Origin: Sebastes aleutianus
Lineage: Eukaryota; Chordata; Actinopteri; Perciformes; Sebastidae
NCBI GenBank assembly: GCA_916700875.1
Contig: CAKAKS010000193.1
Span: 62,001-126,000 of the forward strand
Length of the DNA: 64,000 bases
Direction of reading: 5' to 3'
A program made the translations under genes and the position numbers. Numbering within the stretch: the first letter of the stretch is position 1; each line of letters opens with the position of its first letter. This document shows, one piece after another, positions 47,470-59,900 of this stretch. The notes under the pieces were generated by a model. It did no database searches. It saw only the letters and a program-made list of their open reading frames with translations, and was not told the DNA's origin.

Positions 47470-50400
47470 CAGCAGGCTGGTTGGGTTAATTATCTGTGAG
47501 GAGGAGCAGCTGTGGAGCCTGATTGTCCCTGATGAGGATCAGGTGTGTGAAGCCTTTATCTAGCCCTGGTTTCAGTGATCAGATGCTTCATTCTGTTGCT
47601 GGTTCTAGCTGTGTAGAGGTGTGTGAATCTGTAGAAGTTACCACGTGAACCTATCTGCATGATTTGCTCACCGTTTTCTGTTTTTTCTTCAAGCTTAGTC
47701 AGTTAGAGCGGGGCAGGTCTGTGTGGCCTGGCTTCTCAGTTTGGACCTGGCATTGCTGCCAGTGTCTCTCTCTTTAGTCGACTTCACTCTGTTTCCCAGA
47801 GATTTTATCCTCTAGTCAGTCACTGTTGGCTCTTTCATGGGCTGTAGCATTGTGGGAGAAGCAGACTCCTGTCTGTTCTGATGCTGCTCTCTTTGTGGCA
47901 GAATGAGGAGAGTTTTTGACCATGGCATAAGTGGCCAGGAAGCGGCAAAAAATCTTAATGGGGTTACGTCAGGGGTCCGTCAGAGTAGCCGAGTTCTCAT
48001 TTGAATTCTGTACCTTAGCTGCTGAATCGGGGTGGAACAGGGAAACCCTGACGTCAACCTTTATCCATGCCCTATCAGAGAAGTTTAAAGGCAGGGCGGC
48101 CGATCTTGAAAAACTATCAAGAGTACACTAGACTTGTTTAAATGATCCCACCGAAAAACCGAGTTCCCGACTCGCTCAAAGAATTTATTTCCGTAGCAAT
48201 TCGGATCAATATTCAAATCCGTGAACACAACAGAGAGAGAAAGCATGTTCACCACCGCCCCATGTTGGGGGTGGAGTTTAGCATCTCTCAGGAAACGCCC
48301 AAATTGCTCCGCGGGCCTCCCGAGCAGTGATGAACCCATGCAAATAGAGCACATGCGGCTCTCTTGGGCAGAGAGGGAGAAGCATACTGTATGAAGTGTG
48401 GGTCCTGTCTGTACTGTGGGAAGGATGGACATTCGTACATGCCCACTAAAGAAGAAAAGAGATGTGCAGGGAAACGAGTAGACTCGTCAAAACATGAGGA
48501 GGTTCTGCCGAGTCTAAATAATCCCCTCCCGGCAGTCGCCAACCGCACCTTTCTGTCAGGTGAGTTATAGTGGGTAATAACAAATACAACCTCCCCGTGT
48601 TTGTGGATTCATCTGCAGCGGGTAGTTTTATTGACTCAACCTTGGCCCGAAATCTTAACTGCCCATATCTCCCCTCTCTTGCGGCAGTGGAAGGACGACC
48701 TTTGGGTTATAGGGTGGGTTGAAAAGATTAGGCTACTGGCCACCTAAATCTCGCATTGACAGACACGTAGAAAATATTTAGATTTTCATTATTGATGTAC
48801 TTAATGTACCACTCATTCTGGGACACCATGGCTCAAGAAACACGATCCTCCATCAATTGGGGTTAAGTTGGGGTCCTGAGTGTGCATCTCACAATTTCAT
48901 GTCCGAGTCAGTAGAGTACGCTGAACTTAATGAAGTATTCAGTAAACAGAAGGCCTCTGTCCTACCTCCCCAATACTGTAGGCCCTATGATTGTGCCATG
49001 GTTATCCTCCTGAGCACTACACCTCCCCAGGGGCTGGTGACCTGAAATGCTATGAAGAGCTGTATTGATGAGGCATTGTGGGGAAGAAAGTCAGGGGGCT
49101 AAGACTATAGGGATCTTAATAGGATCACAGTGAATGAATTACTACCCACTCCCCCTCATGTCCACGACATTTGAATGCCTGCAGGGTGCGTCCCGCTTCA
49201 ACAAGTTGGCCCTTCGAAATGCTTAAAATTCAGTGCAAATACGTAAGTGGAAGACGGCATTCAACACACCTAGGGGGCACTATGAATATCTTGTCATGCT
49301 TTTCGGTCTTTCAAATTCTCCGTCAGTCTTTCAGGCGTTCGTAACAACGTTCTCAGGGACATGCTAGAACTATTCGTTTACATGTACCTGGATGACATCC
49401 TGATACTACTCCACTCCTATCAGCAGCATGTGTCCAATATCAAACCATAGACTGCATATACAGATGGACGATGCGTCTCAACTTCCTCCCACTGTAAGTG
49501 AAGCCAAAATAACCACCATCTTGAGATTTTGACATTATTTGGTGCAGTAGTGATCGGGCGGTGGAGCCCGATCACTACTCGATGGGCGATGGGCGGTGGA
49601 GCCATAGTATCGAGGTCATCCACCCGCACCAATCGTGAGTCGAGCGTGGCCACAGCGTGTCAGCGAGAGAGACTCAGCCAATCATGACGTCTCACCCCCT
49701 TTTTACAGCATCAAATAACTAATTAAAACCAATCTTCTCAAAAAAATTAACACTTGAACATACATCAGCGTGATAAGAAATACCTAAAATGACAGAAACC
49801 ATCTTTGGGGAAAATTTATTTGACATGTACTTTGACTTTTTAGTTTGGCCCATGTCCCATCCGCTAACATGGAGGGGGCGGGATTTATGACCTATACTGC
49901 AGACAGCCACCAGGGGGCGATCGAGATGTTTTGGCTTCACGTCATTTCGTCCATCTTTAGTGTAAGTGTCAAATTAGTACTGCAGAGGTTGCTGGAGCAC
50001 CAACTCTATGTCAAGGCAGAGAAATGTGTGTTCCATGCCTCCACCGTCAGCTTTTTGGGGTATATTGTGTCACAGGGCAACGTTAGGATGGACCTCAGCA
50101 AGGTCAAGGTAGTACTAAAGTGGCCTCAGTTTGACTCCATCAAACAGATTTAGTGCTTTCTCGACATTGCAAATTTTTACCGGCACTTCAATAGGGGATT
50201 CAGCTCTATTGCCGCCCCCATCTGTGCCTAGTTTCCTCCAACCCACCCACCTGGAGCGATCTACTTGCTTGGGCGGAGTACGCATATGTTGAACGTGCCA
50301 ACCGGTCTCTCTTTTTTGAATGTCAGTATGGGTATCAGCCGCCAACGTTCCCAGAGCAGGAGAGGGATGTGGGAGTGCCCTCGGCTGCACGATTCATCCA

Positions 50401-50620
50401 GCTACACATGACCACCCCTTGCGGGTAGAGTTCCACGAGCTAGTGCCGCGCTTCGTCGCTCTATTCAAGATTATATGAAAGATTAACCCGGTCACCCTCT
50501 TTCTCCTGCTCCCCAGGTCCATGAGAGTTCACCCCACATTTCACGCCTCAACTCAGTCCACACCAGCATGTATGACCTCCTACGGCTAAGGTTAAGATTC
50601 CCCTAGTCTGCGAGTCCACT
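47470..50620 (+). mobile_element. degenerate Ty3/gypsy retrotransposon
   Basis: Plus-strand fragments in the expected order. A gag-like segment lies at about 47950-48120 (FCTLAAESGWNRETL). A zinc-knuckle remnant near 48400-48440 has CLYCGKDGHS and lacks the final Cys. A protease-like segment near 48595-48640 carries VDSSAAGSFID. Reverse transcriptase pieces cover about 49180-49440, with YLDD at about 49386-49397, and the thumb 49975-50150 (VKAEKCVFHASTVSFLGYIV). Last come an RT-RNase H linker near 50155-50220 and short integrase/chromodomain-like remnants to about 50600. Frameshifts, stops and deletions are frequent, most of RNase H and integrase is missing, and no pair of LTRs is recognisable. 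Non-functional. Confidence 0.82.
49445..49963. mobile_element. MITE nested in the gypsy reverse transcriptase
   Basis: Left end CCATAGACTGCATATACAGATGGACG and right end CGTCCATCTTTA are inverted; the right terminus is shortened. It separates two adjacent parts of the reverse transcriptase, so it inserted after the gypsy element. Confidence 0.75.
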
Positions 50621-50639
50621 CCCCATTACCCAGACAAGA

Positions 50640-53600
50640 TACAAGTATTTTTTAATGTCACAGATACAGACAGACTTGGTGGTGATGAAAACAGTGTCCA
50701 GTGTTTGTTCTCTAAAAAGTGCAGAATACAAATAAATGAGAACAGTAATTCAGCATAAGTTTATTCAATGATGATCAATAGAAAATAAAATATCAGTATC
50801 GATTCAAATAAAGTCAAGGCCAAAATAAAATGAAAAATACAAAAAAAATGTATTGATAAAAAACTTAGAAGGTTATAGTAAAGCATTTGCTACTAAGAGA
50901 AATGATGTTTACTGAATAAAAACATTAAGGAGCAAATATCAAGACTTTCAAGTAGAGAACATTACCATGGGTCTTTCCATACTTTTGTACATATTTTACA
51001 TTATCTTCTATTTTAATACAGCTTTCAGAACATTAATAGTTGTAATAGTAATTATAATCATAACAATATGAAGAAAACTAATAGAAACGTTCAAATCAAT
51101 ATGTGTTTCTCTGTAAACTGGTACTTTACCATTTTATTTTTTTCCCTACCCGCGAACAGAGAAACAGTGCACCTTGAAAATGTTTTTTAATACTCTTTCA
51201 TTCCCAGCATTGTAAGGTGAGGTGTAAATGACAAATATAGATTCCACTAAACCATACACACAGTCACAAAAAGTACAAAATTGTCTCACCTTAATACACA
51301 AATCTGTTTAGAAAAAGGAGAAACAAAAGCACTATACAGTTACTTGTGCAAAGACAAACAGCTATGTGCTAATATTTAAATACCATTGGTATAGACTGAA
51401 CCAAATCATTATTTTCTTTTTTCAGGAATCCCTGACATGAGGTAAAAGTAAGTTCTTTTCATCTTTAGTTTAACACAACTTTTAAAAGTGTTTACAAAAT
51501 AATGCATATCTTCAGTTCATCAGTACTGTAATTGCTACGAATAGTACAATGTGCCTGTTTATGTGCATTGGTCCTTTTATATGACAGTCATCAACAAAAG
51601 GACAAGAACACATTTTTTTTTTTTTTTTTTACTCACAAACAATTCAAAGAGCCCTTTCAATGTGCACACAAAATGGAAAACCTACATTTTCATGACAGTA
51701 TTCGGTTGAATTAGAGTACAGTACGCACTCGCCTACAAATCAAACACTCATGAACGACACATTAAATACCCTTGGTGCTAACTCAAACTCTCCATGGTAA
51801 TGCCTGAAAAAGCCCATTTCAGTTTATTTAGTCCAGTATCCGTACTGTAATGGATCAATAAATGGTAATTGATAAAAACTAAAAGACATTTTGTTCCAAC
51901 TTGTGGGCTTCAGTTGCTCCTTTTTATGCATCCAGGGTGAGTTTTCCCTCCCAGTCTCATTAATAAATAGCGTTATCTAATCTCTTTCAAAGACTCCACT
52001 GTGACAGACAGGTAAGTTGAGACAATGATATGTTGTCACCGTTGCCTAACGAGGTATACTGTATGCAGGAACCAGGCAGGCCGAGAGAGAAAGGGGCGGG
52101 GGGGTTAGTATTGCTTAGCCTCTCTCCAGCATCCTGACACCAGGACACCTTCTGTCCTTCCATCTACAACAACAACACGTTGGACTGTTTCTGACCTTTG
52201 GATGTGTGCATGTGTCTCCGGCCACCACAGGCTGCGAGGCCTCACACACCACATGAAGGCTAAGATGTGATTGCCAAGATTCAGTACAAAGGTTTAATGG
52301 AATTACACCATCAACAAAGAGTACGTCATGGAAAATCCCAGCACAAGCTATGCGAAATATTAATTTATCCCTGTTATAACCATCTACCATTTTTTCGTTC
52401 TTTCAGCAGCAAAAAGGCATTTCAGTAGGGGCTGACGAAACCTAGGTTTGACTCTGAAACCAACTAAAAAAGCAGCATTGTTAATGCACTATGCATTTTA
52501 AATCCTTGTGCATGCCCTGCACAAAATATGCAAACAAATGTGTTCATCACATCTGTATAAAATTTCAGCGCTGGATCCTAAAAATGCTCCTTTAAAGGGG
52601 GCTTAACCTTATGCAACTGGTGTTGGTTTAATGAAGTAACACGTGTACTCCTAAGCTAAGAAATCAAAGCCATTTGCATATCTTGTGCAGTAGTGTTGTC
52701 ACACAAGCAGAATCTCTTAAAAATGCTGTTTTCATAGGCAAAATAAAGGGTGCATATGAGCAAAAGAATAAAAGGCAAATAAATATCAGAATCTTCTACC
52801 TAATAAAATAATGCAAGTCCGTTTTTATAGCATAACAAGGAGTCACAAGGGTCCATATTGCTGATCTTTTAAATGAAACATAATTACAAAATATAGAGTA
52901 TCTCTTTACAAAGTTTCTTTTGTTATATAATACAATTTACAGCATATCAACTATGAAATATTAATCAGGATATTCTAAAATTTTAAAATAACCTGCCTGC
53001 TAGTGCATTTATCACAAATGCTTTTGTCGCTTCAAAAGTACATACAGTATCTCAAGTTGAATGATGCTATAAGTAGGACAGTTAGTTCCTGCATAATCTG
53101 GTACAACTCTACTGGAGCTCTTCACTTTTTGACTCGGCTGTAGCGATCATTAAACGGTCTGCTCTAACAACAACGAAGGGATCAAGTCACACTAACAACT
53201 ATGGGAGGAGATATGCCTTTCTATGCTTGCATTGAAAACTTGCATGATATGCCAAACCTTAATAAAGTGACCGAGGTAATGACATCGTACATCTGATTGT
53301 CATCACCCTTAGAGACCCGTCCTAGAGAGTAGCTCACACCTTTTTGCCAGTTGGTCCATTTTTCAATATCCTCATCTCTGATTGGCTGAACCTGTACGTC
53401 ACCTCCAGCTCGAGGCCTTTGACAGGAGGAGTCCCTCTGTGCTCCTCAGCAGGGATGGTATCTGGCTCTGTGTTGTGACCTCCTTTGCCGGCAGGTGGAG
53501 AACAATTAACTGAACGGGACTAATGTGTCTCTCTTCTATATGCCTTTTCTCTTCAATGTAAAAGGCACTTCTTTTGGTCAGAACCAACAGATGCTTTTCT

Positions 53601-53661
53601 TTTTTTTTTTTTTATTTCCACTGATTGTAGTCTGACAAGTTGCAGATTTCTCCAGCCACTG
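50640..53661 (-). other. cacna1d: gene-free AT-rich stretch downstream of cacna1d, possible long 3' UTR
   Basis: No exon or recognisable mobile element was seen in these 3 kb, unlike nearly every other gene-free stretch here. Low repeat content immediately after the stop codon is what a long conserved 3' UTR would look like. Inference only. Confidence 0.35.
53611..53616 (-). terminator. cacna1d: candidate proximal polyadenylation signal of cacna1d
   Basis: AATAAA on the minus strand about 46 nt after the stop codon, next to a long A run in transcript sense. The AT-rich, repeat-poor region down to about 50.65 kb has many more possible signals, so a longer 3' UTR is likely. Confidence 0.3.
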
Positions 53662-53967
53662 CTATAAAGTCGTGATGCAGATCATCTCATCTGCCAGGTC
53701 CTCCTCATAAGGAGCTCTTGGCTCCGTCTCTGGCTCCTCGTCGCTGTAGCTGGCTGCAGTGTCCTGCAGTTCATAATCCCTCGGAGTCAGAATGGGGAAC
53801 ACGTTGACCCCGTTGACGCTCGGGGCCATCCCTCCATTCAGCAGGTGGCTGGCTGCACTCTCCATCTCATCTATCGTCATCTCACATGCATCTGCTATCT
53901 CGTGCTTTGTGGCAGCGACGAACTTGGGATCCTTGGCGTATCTCCCAAGCCCTTCTGATATCAAAAC
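53662..53967 (-). CDS. cacna1d: cacna1d terminal exon with PDZ ligand
   Basis: VLISEGLGRYAKDPKFVAAT, then the acidic distal regulatory helix ADACEMTIDEMESAA, DYELQDTAASYSDEEPE and EEDLADEMICITTL, then TAG. ITTL is the class I PDZ ligand of long CaV1.3. Confidence 0.97.
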   Translation of the reverse strand, partial: VLISEGLGRYAKDPKFVAATKHEIADACEMTIDEMESAASHLLNGGMAPSVNGVNVFPILTPRDYELQDTAASYSDEEPETEPRAPYEEDLADEMICITTL

Positions 53968-56900
53968 CTGCTCGACAGAATGAGGGGAAAAAATATCTTA
54001 CTGTGGATTTTTGCAATCTTGTTTTACTTATCTTGCTTGTCACGTTTTGTTTTTGACAGCAGCATAAATTTAAAAATGGTGCCTGTGAGATCAAATTATT
54101 TGCACACCTCTCCTTTCCCTACATCCCGCCTCAAAAACTCACCGCTTCCACAAGGCTGGTGGCGCTGCCTCTCTTCTGGTGGTACTGGTTGTGGTACTCA
54201 GGTGGCACCTGCAGGTGGACGGGCGAGTACATCCTCTGGGAGAACTCGGGGTCGTCTGTGTACCAGGAGCTCTTGCGCACAGACACTTGGCTGCTAGCAG
54301 CACTCTCCCTGTGTGGGTGGTCCACACGGATGAGAGGGGTGTAGTATGGCGACTGGTCTTTACTGGCCGGAGTGGCAGGGGGAGTGGCCCAGGAGCGGGT
54401 GGAGCGGGTCGGGGAGAGGCGGTGGGCTCTGCTGGAGTCCAGGCCTGCTACAGCCATAACCTGATGGTTCAGGAGAGACACATGATGCAAACTCTTTACA
54501 CAGCTGTGCTACTACTGCTACTCCAGGTGGATGTGTGCACATTTTACCTTGCTTCAACAAATAAACATGTTTTATATCATTTAATGTGGAGACTGAGGGA
54601 AATAATAAATTAAATCCAAAAGTGTTTAAAACGATGTGAGCAAACATGTGAGACAAGTGCCTGTGTTACCTGGTGCTGCATAAGGTGCAGTGGTAGAGCG
54701 GTACGCTGGTGTGGAAGCTCGTCCTGGCTACTTTGTCTGCGCAGACACTCAAAGTTGAAGGATGGCCTCCTGTGACCTGAACGAGTCAGGAGTGGACCAG
54801 TGAGTGACCTCATGCAGGAGACGCTTTGACAGCATGCAAACACTCGAGGAATATGAAACTGAATGAGTGGGTAAATCATACAGCGAGTGTTAAATGTATT
54901 GGTATGAGTGCATTTAGTAGAGTGACTCTTTGATGATAAAGCTGTTTTATGACCACAGCTGCATATGTGACATAGTCTACAGTTGGTTTATAGCCAGCCT
55001 ACAGCCTGCAGTTTTTCTTTTTGTTGCGCTCATAGAGAAAATTAATGCAAATCAGCCATCTTGACACCATCAAAGAACAGTTATGCTGAGGATGATATAC
55101 AAAATCAGGAAAGCATAGGAGCCAAATTCATATTTGACAGTTTAATATTATTAAAGGTATAATATGCAGGAATTGAAAAAAAAAAAAAGTTCAGTTCGTC
55201 GTCTAATACCGAGGCACAAGCGTTATACATCCTTAGCTCCTTCAGATAAAAAGCGGCCGTATTTCACAGATGAGAACGGGTGCTGTGTTTTTATTTATTT
55301 ATTGGGTTGTTTGGAAGTGTGAGTGAGTTTATTTGTGCTTTGGAACGCAACCGCCGTGAAACAATCAGAAAATAATGTTTTATTTCTCTGATTCACTGCT
55401 TTGTTCTCACTAACGCCGCTCCCTCTCTTCATTCACTCTATAGCTCACTCAACCATCGCTGCTCTCCCTCTCCTCCTCGGCAGTTAAATGCTGTATGTTT
55501 ACAAACAGTAACCGACAAATGTGAGATATTATACCTTTAATGATCATCTATATGCTTTGTGCATACGGGATCAGACAGCTCAAGGTTTACACTCTCTACC
55601 AATGTTTGCATCCTACATGGTGTAGGGAAACCAATGTTTGAATCTGTCGTGACTCATATTATGTTTGTATTATGTGTTTTAGTGTATCTAAAATGTATAC
55701 AATGTATTACTTGAAAAATTGTATATATATATATGAACTGTATAAATTACCAGGGGGTATGATACCCTGAGGCGTGGCAGGAAGCAATCGTCTCTTTGGT
55801 GACCTCCGTGAGTCTCGGTAGAGAGGCTGCTCGTCATCTTCATAGTAACTGTCGGGGTGATGGTAACCTTTGGGAGTCTCGTACTCCGCGTCACTGTTCT
55901 GATACCTGTCAACATATAGAATAAAGAGCATGTTGGATAGCAATGGTTTTCCACACACTATCCTGAACCCTTTCATTTGGATTAAGTTTCTTTATACATG
56001 TTTCCTATTCTGAGCACATACACATATGACTGTCAGAAAGGGTCATACCTGTCCCCTGACAGCATACTGTCATCTTCATAAAACTCCTCCCCGCTGTAAT
56101 ACTCCCCAGAGAGGCGGTCTTCTTCAAACTCCTCCTCCCTGCGGATGGTGGGGTGGTGTCCATCGACTCCGTGAGACCTGATGAGAGGTTAGGGCACAGG
56201 GTTCAGAGCATGCTCGCTGCTGCTGCTGCTCAGGGAAGCAACTGGAATATGGCCATGCACTGCCATGCAGACGCAAGCCTCCAGGGGGCAGCGATGCGAC
56301 TGACCACCCTTATAAAGATTAACCACAGCCAAACCAAGACAACAGGCAGAAGTTTCGAGCTGAGGAGCATCACTCTGTCATCTCAGCATCATTAGATCAT
56401 CGTCATCATCAGATTAATTAAAACACAGATCTCTTCTGGAGTGAATTAAGTGTAGGACAATTTTGTGGACATGATCATAAAACAGAACTAGACAGTGACT
56501 AGATTTTTCAAAACATTCTCATACACCTCCTTGTTTTCGAGCATCTGGGTCCTTTTTCAAGGCAAGCACGTCACTTTTACACATGCATAAAGCAGGGCTG
56601 CTCTCAGCGATATGCTGGCCACTAACATTTATGTTATTTCTACTTTAAAAGCATTGACACAACAGCGTCATAACAGAGGCAGATGACAACCAGACAAACT
56701 GGCCAGCATATAGCACATAACACTGACTTAGCAAGGATGCAACCATTCCCTGATCCAAAACCAAGTCAAAACGAAACAAATAAACATAAAAAATAGTCCT
56801 TCTTTTGCTGTTGAGACATACAGCCGGAGCCAAACCTAGAAGAGCAACATACCTAACATAGGTCTCATAGTAGCGCCTTCTGTCCGAGAAAGCAGAGGGA

Positions 56901-59900
56901 TGGTTGAAAGAAAGCATTTTGGTTAGGAAGGAGAAAGGGAGGAGAGAGCACAGAGAAAAGGGCAGAGAAAGCATGACATACAGTATATATATCATACGGT
57001 ATATGAAACATATACAGCATTCTCATATATATGTATGAGGAGGAGAGAGCGTGATGGCGAATGTCGACTTCAGTGTCGATTGACAATTCCATTTTCTATT
57101 CTTGAGATAAGAAACAAACTAAAAATCATTTCTCTTTCGTTAAGTGGCAGCAATGAAATTGTCCCCCAAACTTATTGGGTACTAAAGAAAAACAGCAGCG
57201 GCTGACTAAACAGAGCATGGGAAATCAGGAGATAAGTGCACTATTGATCACTTATGGAATTAACTGTCAGTATGAGAGTAGGCTTGTGATCCATTATGGA
57301 GTGAAGGGTTTACAGTACAATAAAGGTTTGTGAAAAGGGAACGTTTGATAAGAAGCTGGGTCTCCTGCCTGTGGGAAAAAAATACTTATGCAACAGATAA
57401 TAACATAATATACTATGTCCTTCTCGTTGCAACAAGCACTCTGAACTTTAAATTTCAGTTAATTCCTCAGTCAAATATCATGGAATGCCTCATTTCCACA
57501 AAGCTCTGTGTACGTATGTGAATCAACAGGAAGTTCATTCATTCCTATGTGAACCTCAGTGATCTCTGATGTGTTTGAAGTAAGCATAACATGCTAATGT
57601 GGAATTAGCAAATGAATAAACTGATTCATGATTGAAATACAGCTCTATGGGGGCAGTAGGGGTGGCAGTAGCTCAGTTCGTATGGGAAAATAGAAAAAAA
57701 ATGTACGTTGTAAATGTGACTCATCTCGACTGGACGGCTGAGAACAGACAGTAACTCGTAGATATAATAACACAGTTTTATATCTATATAGTAACTTCTC
57801 TCCCATATCTGCGGTGGTGTTTTTATTCATAAAGAGATGCATTTCCTTGCACTGAACACTAGAGGGGCGTAATCCCTTTACGGATTTACGGACACAAAAC
57901 TGTGTGGGAACGAGGTGTTAAGGAAGTGTCTCAGGTGAACAGTGAGACAAGATGAATTAAAAAACTTCTGCAATAGTTTTTTTATCTAAAAAATATTAAA
58001 TTTCCACATTTGGCAAGTTCCGTAATAAGAACACACCATCCAACAAAATGTGCACAGACACAGGGTACACATTTCTGCAGCAGCTCAAAGGCTGATGATC
58101 AGTGTGTGAATACCTTTGACCCTGGGGCGTCCGAGGCTTCTCGTAGTCGTAGTAGGCGTTGCGAAGACCCGGGTAGCCATTGGGAGGTGCGTGTTCGTAG
58201 TAACGATGGTGACCTCCGTTGGGCAGACTGGACACGTTGGCGTTGTTGAGGTTGATGTTGGTGGATTTGGGAGACTTGCCGTAGGAGTTGTGGTGGCGGT
58301 GGTGATGGTGGTGGTGGTGGTGATGGTGGTTGGGGTGGGACATGGCGTTGGCTCGAGACAGCCGTCCCACCGGCTGCTCCATGTGGGCGTAGTGAGGCGG
58401 AGGCTGCACCTGCAGGGGGCGCTGCGTGGCGTTGGTCTGGTGGCCGTTGGATCGCCGATGACCACCGTTCATAAGGTGGTTACCGAAGAGGCCACCGTTG
58501 CGCTGTGAAAGAACGCTCAAAGTAAAACCACCAGAGGCTTCTACTTTCTCACAAAGCAGCAGAACAAAAATGTGCTATTGATGTTAAGTCTCAGGGCTGA
58601 TTTTTCTTTTTCAGAAATTGTATGAGCAAAAAGAAGTTCAGAAGCTGGTTGCATGGTACATGACGTGAGCAAAAATGAACTGTAGTTTGTTGGAATTGAA
58701 ATGGAGGAAAAACAAAAGGAAGCCAAACCAAATGAACAAAAAGCTACATATTGTAGCAACATAAATAACACATCTACTACATATTTAGCTGATTGATATT
58801 TCTCTGAGTGCATTTTTTTGTACATGACTATGGAAAACACCAACAAGTAACTTTACAAGCACAATATTCAAATTATATCCTGTCATGTAAAATTGAATCA
58901 GTTACCCTATAAATTTCCTCGTCTTCCTCTGGAATAAAGTCTACTAGCTCGTCATCTTGCAGATCACATGATATCGCTCGCCGAATTTCGGGCCCAATAT
59001 CATGAAGCGTGCGAAGGCCAGCCTGTAACCATGACAACAAGAGGGCTAAACGCTACAGCGGGGACCTTCATCTCACAACTCACAGTAGCAAAATCTCAGA
59101 GTGACAACCACCACACACACTGGGCACACACACACACACACCTGTGCTGGAATATGCAACACCTGACATTTACAGTACTGACAAACTGTGAGAGATGGGA
59201 ACACGCAGACAGACAGATGTGCTCTCCTGAATGCAGCCTGCTGTGAGGATTACGCTGCTGAAAATGTCTCGTGTAGCATCCAGCTGTGCTTTGTCTCACA
59301 CATGTGGCAGGGAGTGAATCATTACTTTTCCTCCTTTCCTTGACTGTGTAGGTGTACGTAACCAAATTAGCACCATATACACAAAAATGTCATTATAAAT
59401 AAATTAAAAGTTGTTTACTGTCATACAATGATATATGGGGGTATGGTGTTGCCATATATCATACATTATAAAGGTAACAGAAATGGCGACAAGCTTTGCA
59501 TGTGAATTTCATGACATGAAATGATGGTTGGAGACGATGACACACGCTTAACATCAACATCTGTGATATTTAAAGACGCAGAGACACAAATTCACACATT
59601 GGAAACATAAAAAAAAACACAGTAACAGATTCATACTGTACACCAAGATCATGAGCGTCCTGCTGGATCATAAACCATAACATTAGCACACTTAATGATA
59701 TTTGAATGAAATGCACAAAGACACATTTTACAGACTTGACACAACAGAATTGCAATGCTCATAAATCCACACAATTTCAAACAATCTCTCTCTCATAAAT
59801 AATATAAACTCAAACACGGTGAGACTCACCTGTAAAGCGATAGCTGTGTTGTTCTGCGTCGGGTGAGCCCCCACCAGGCCTTCCTCCTTACGTTTCTTGA

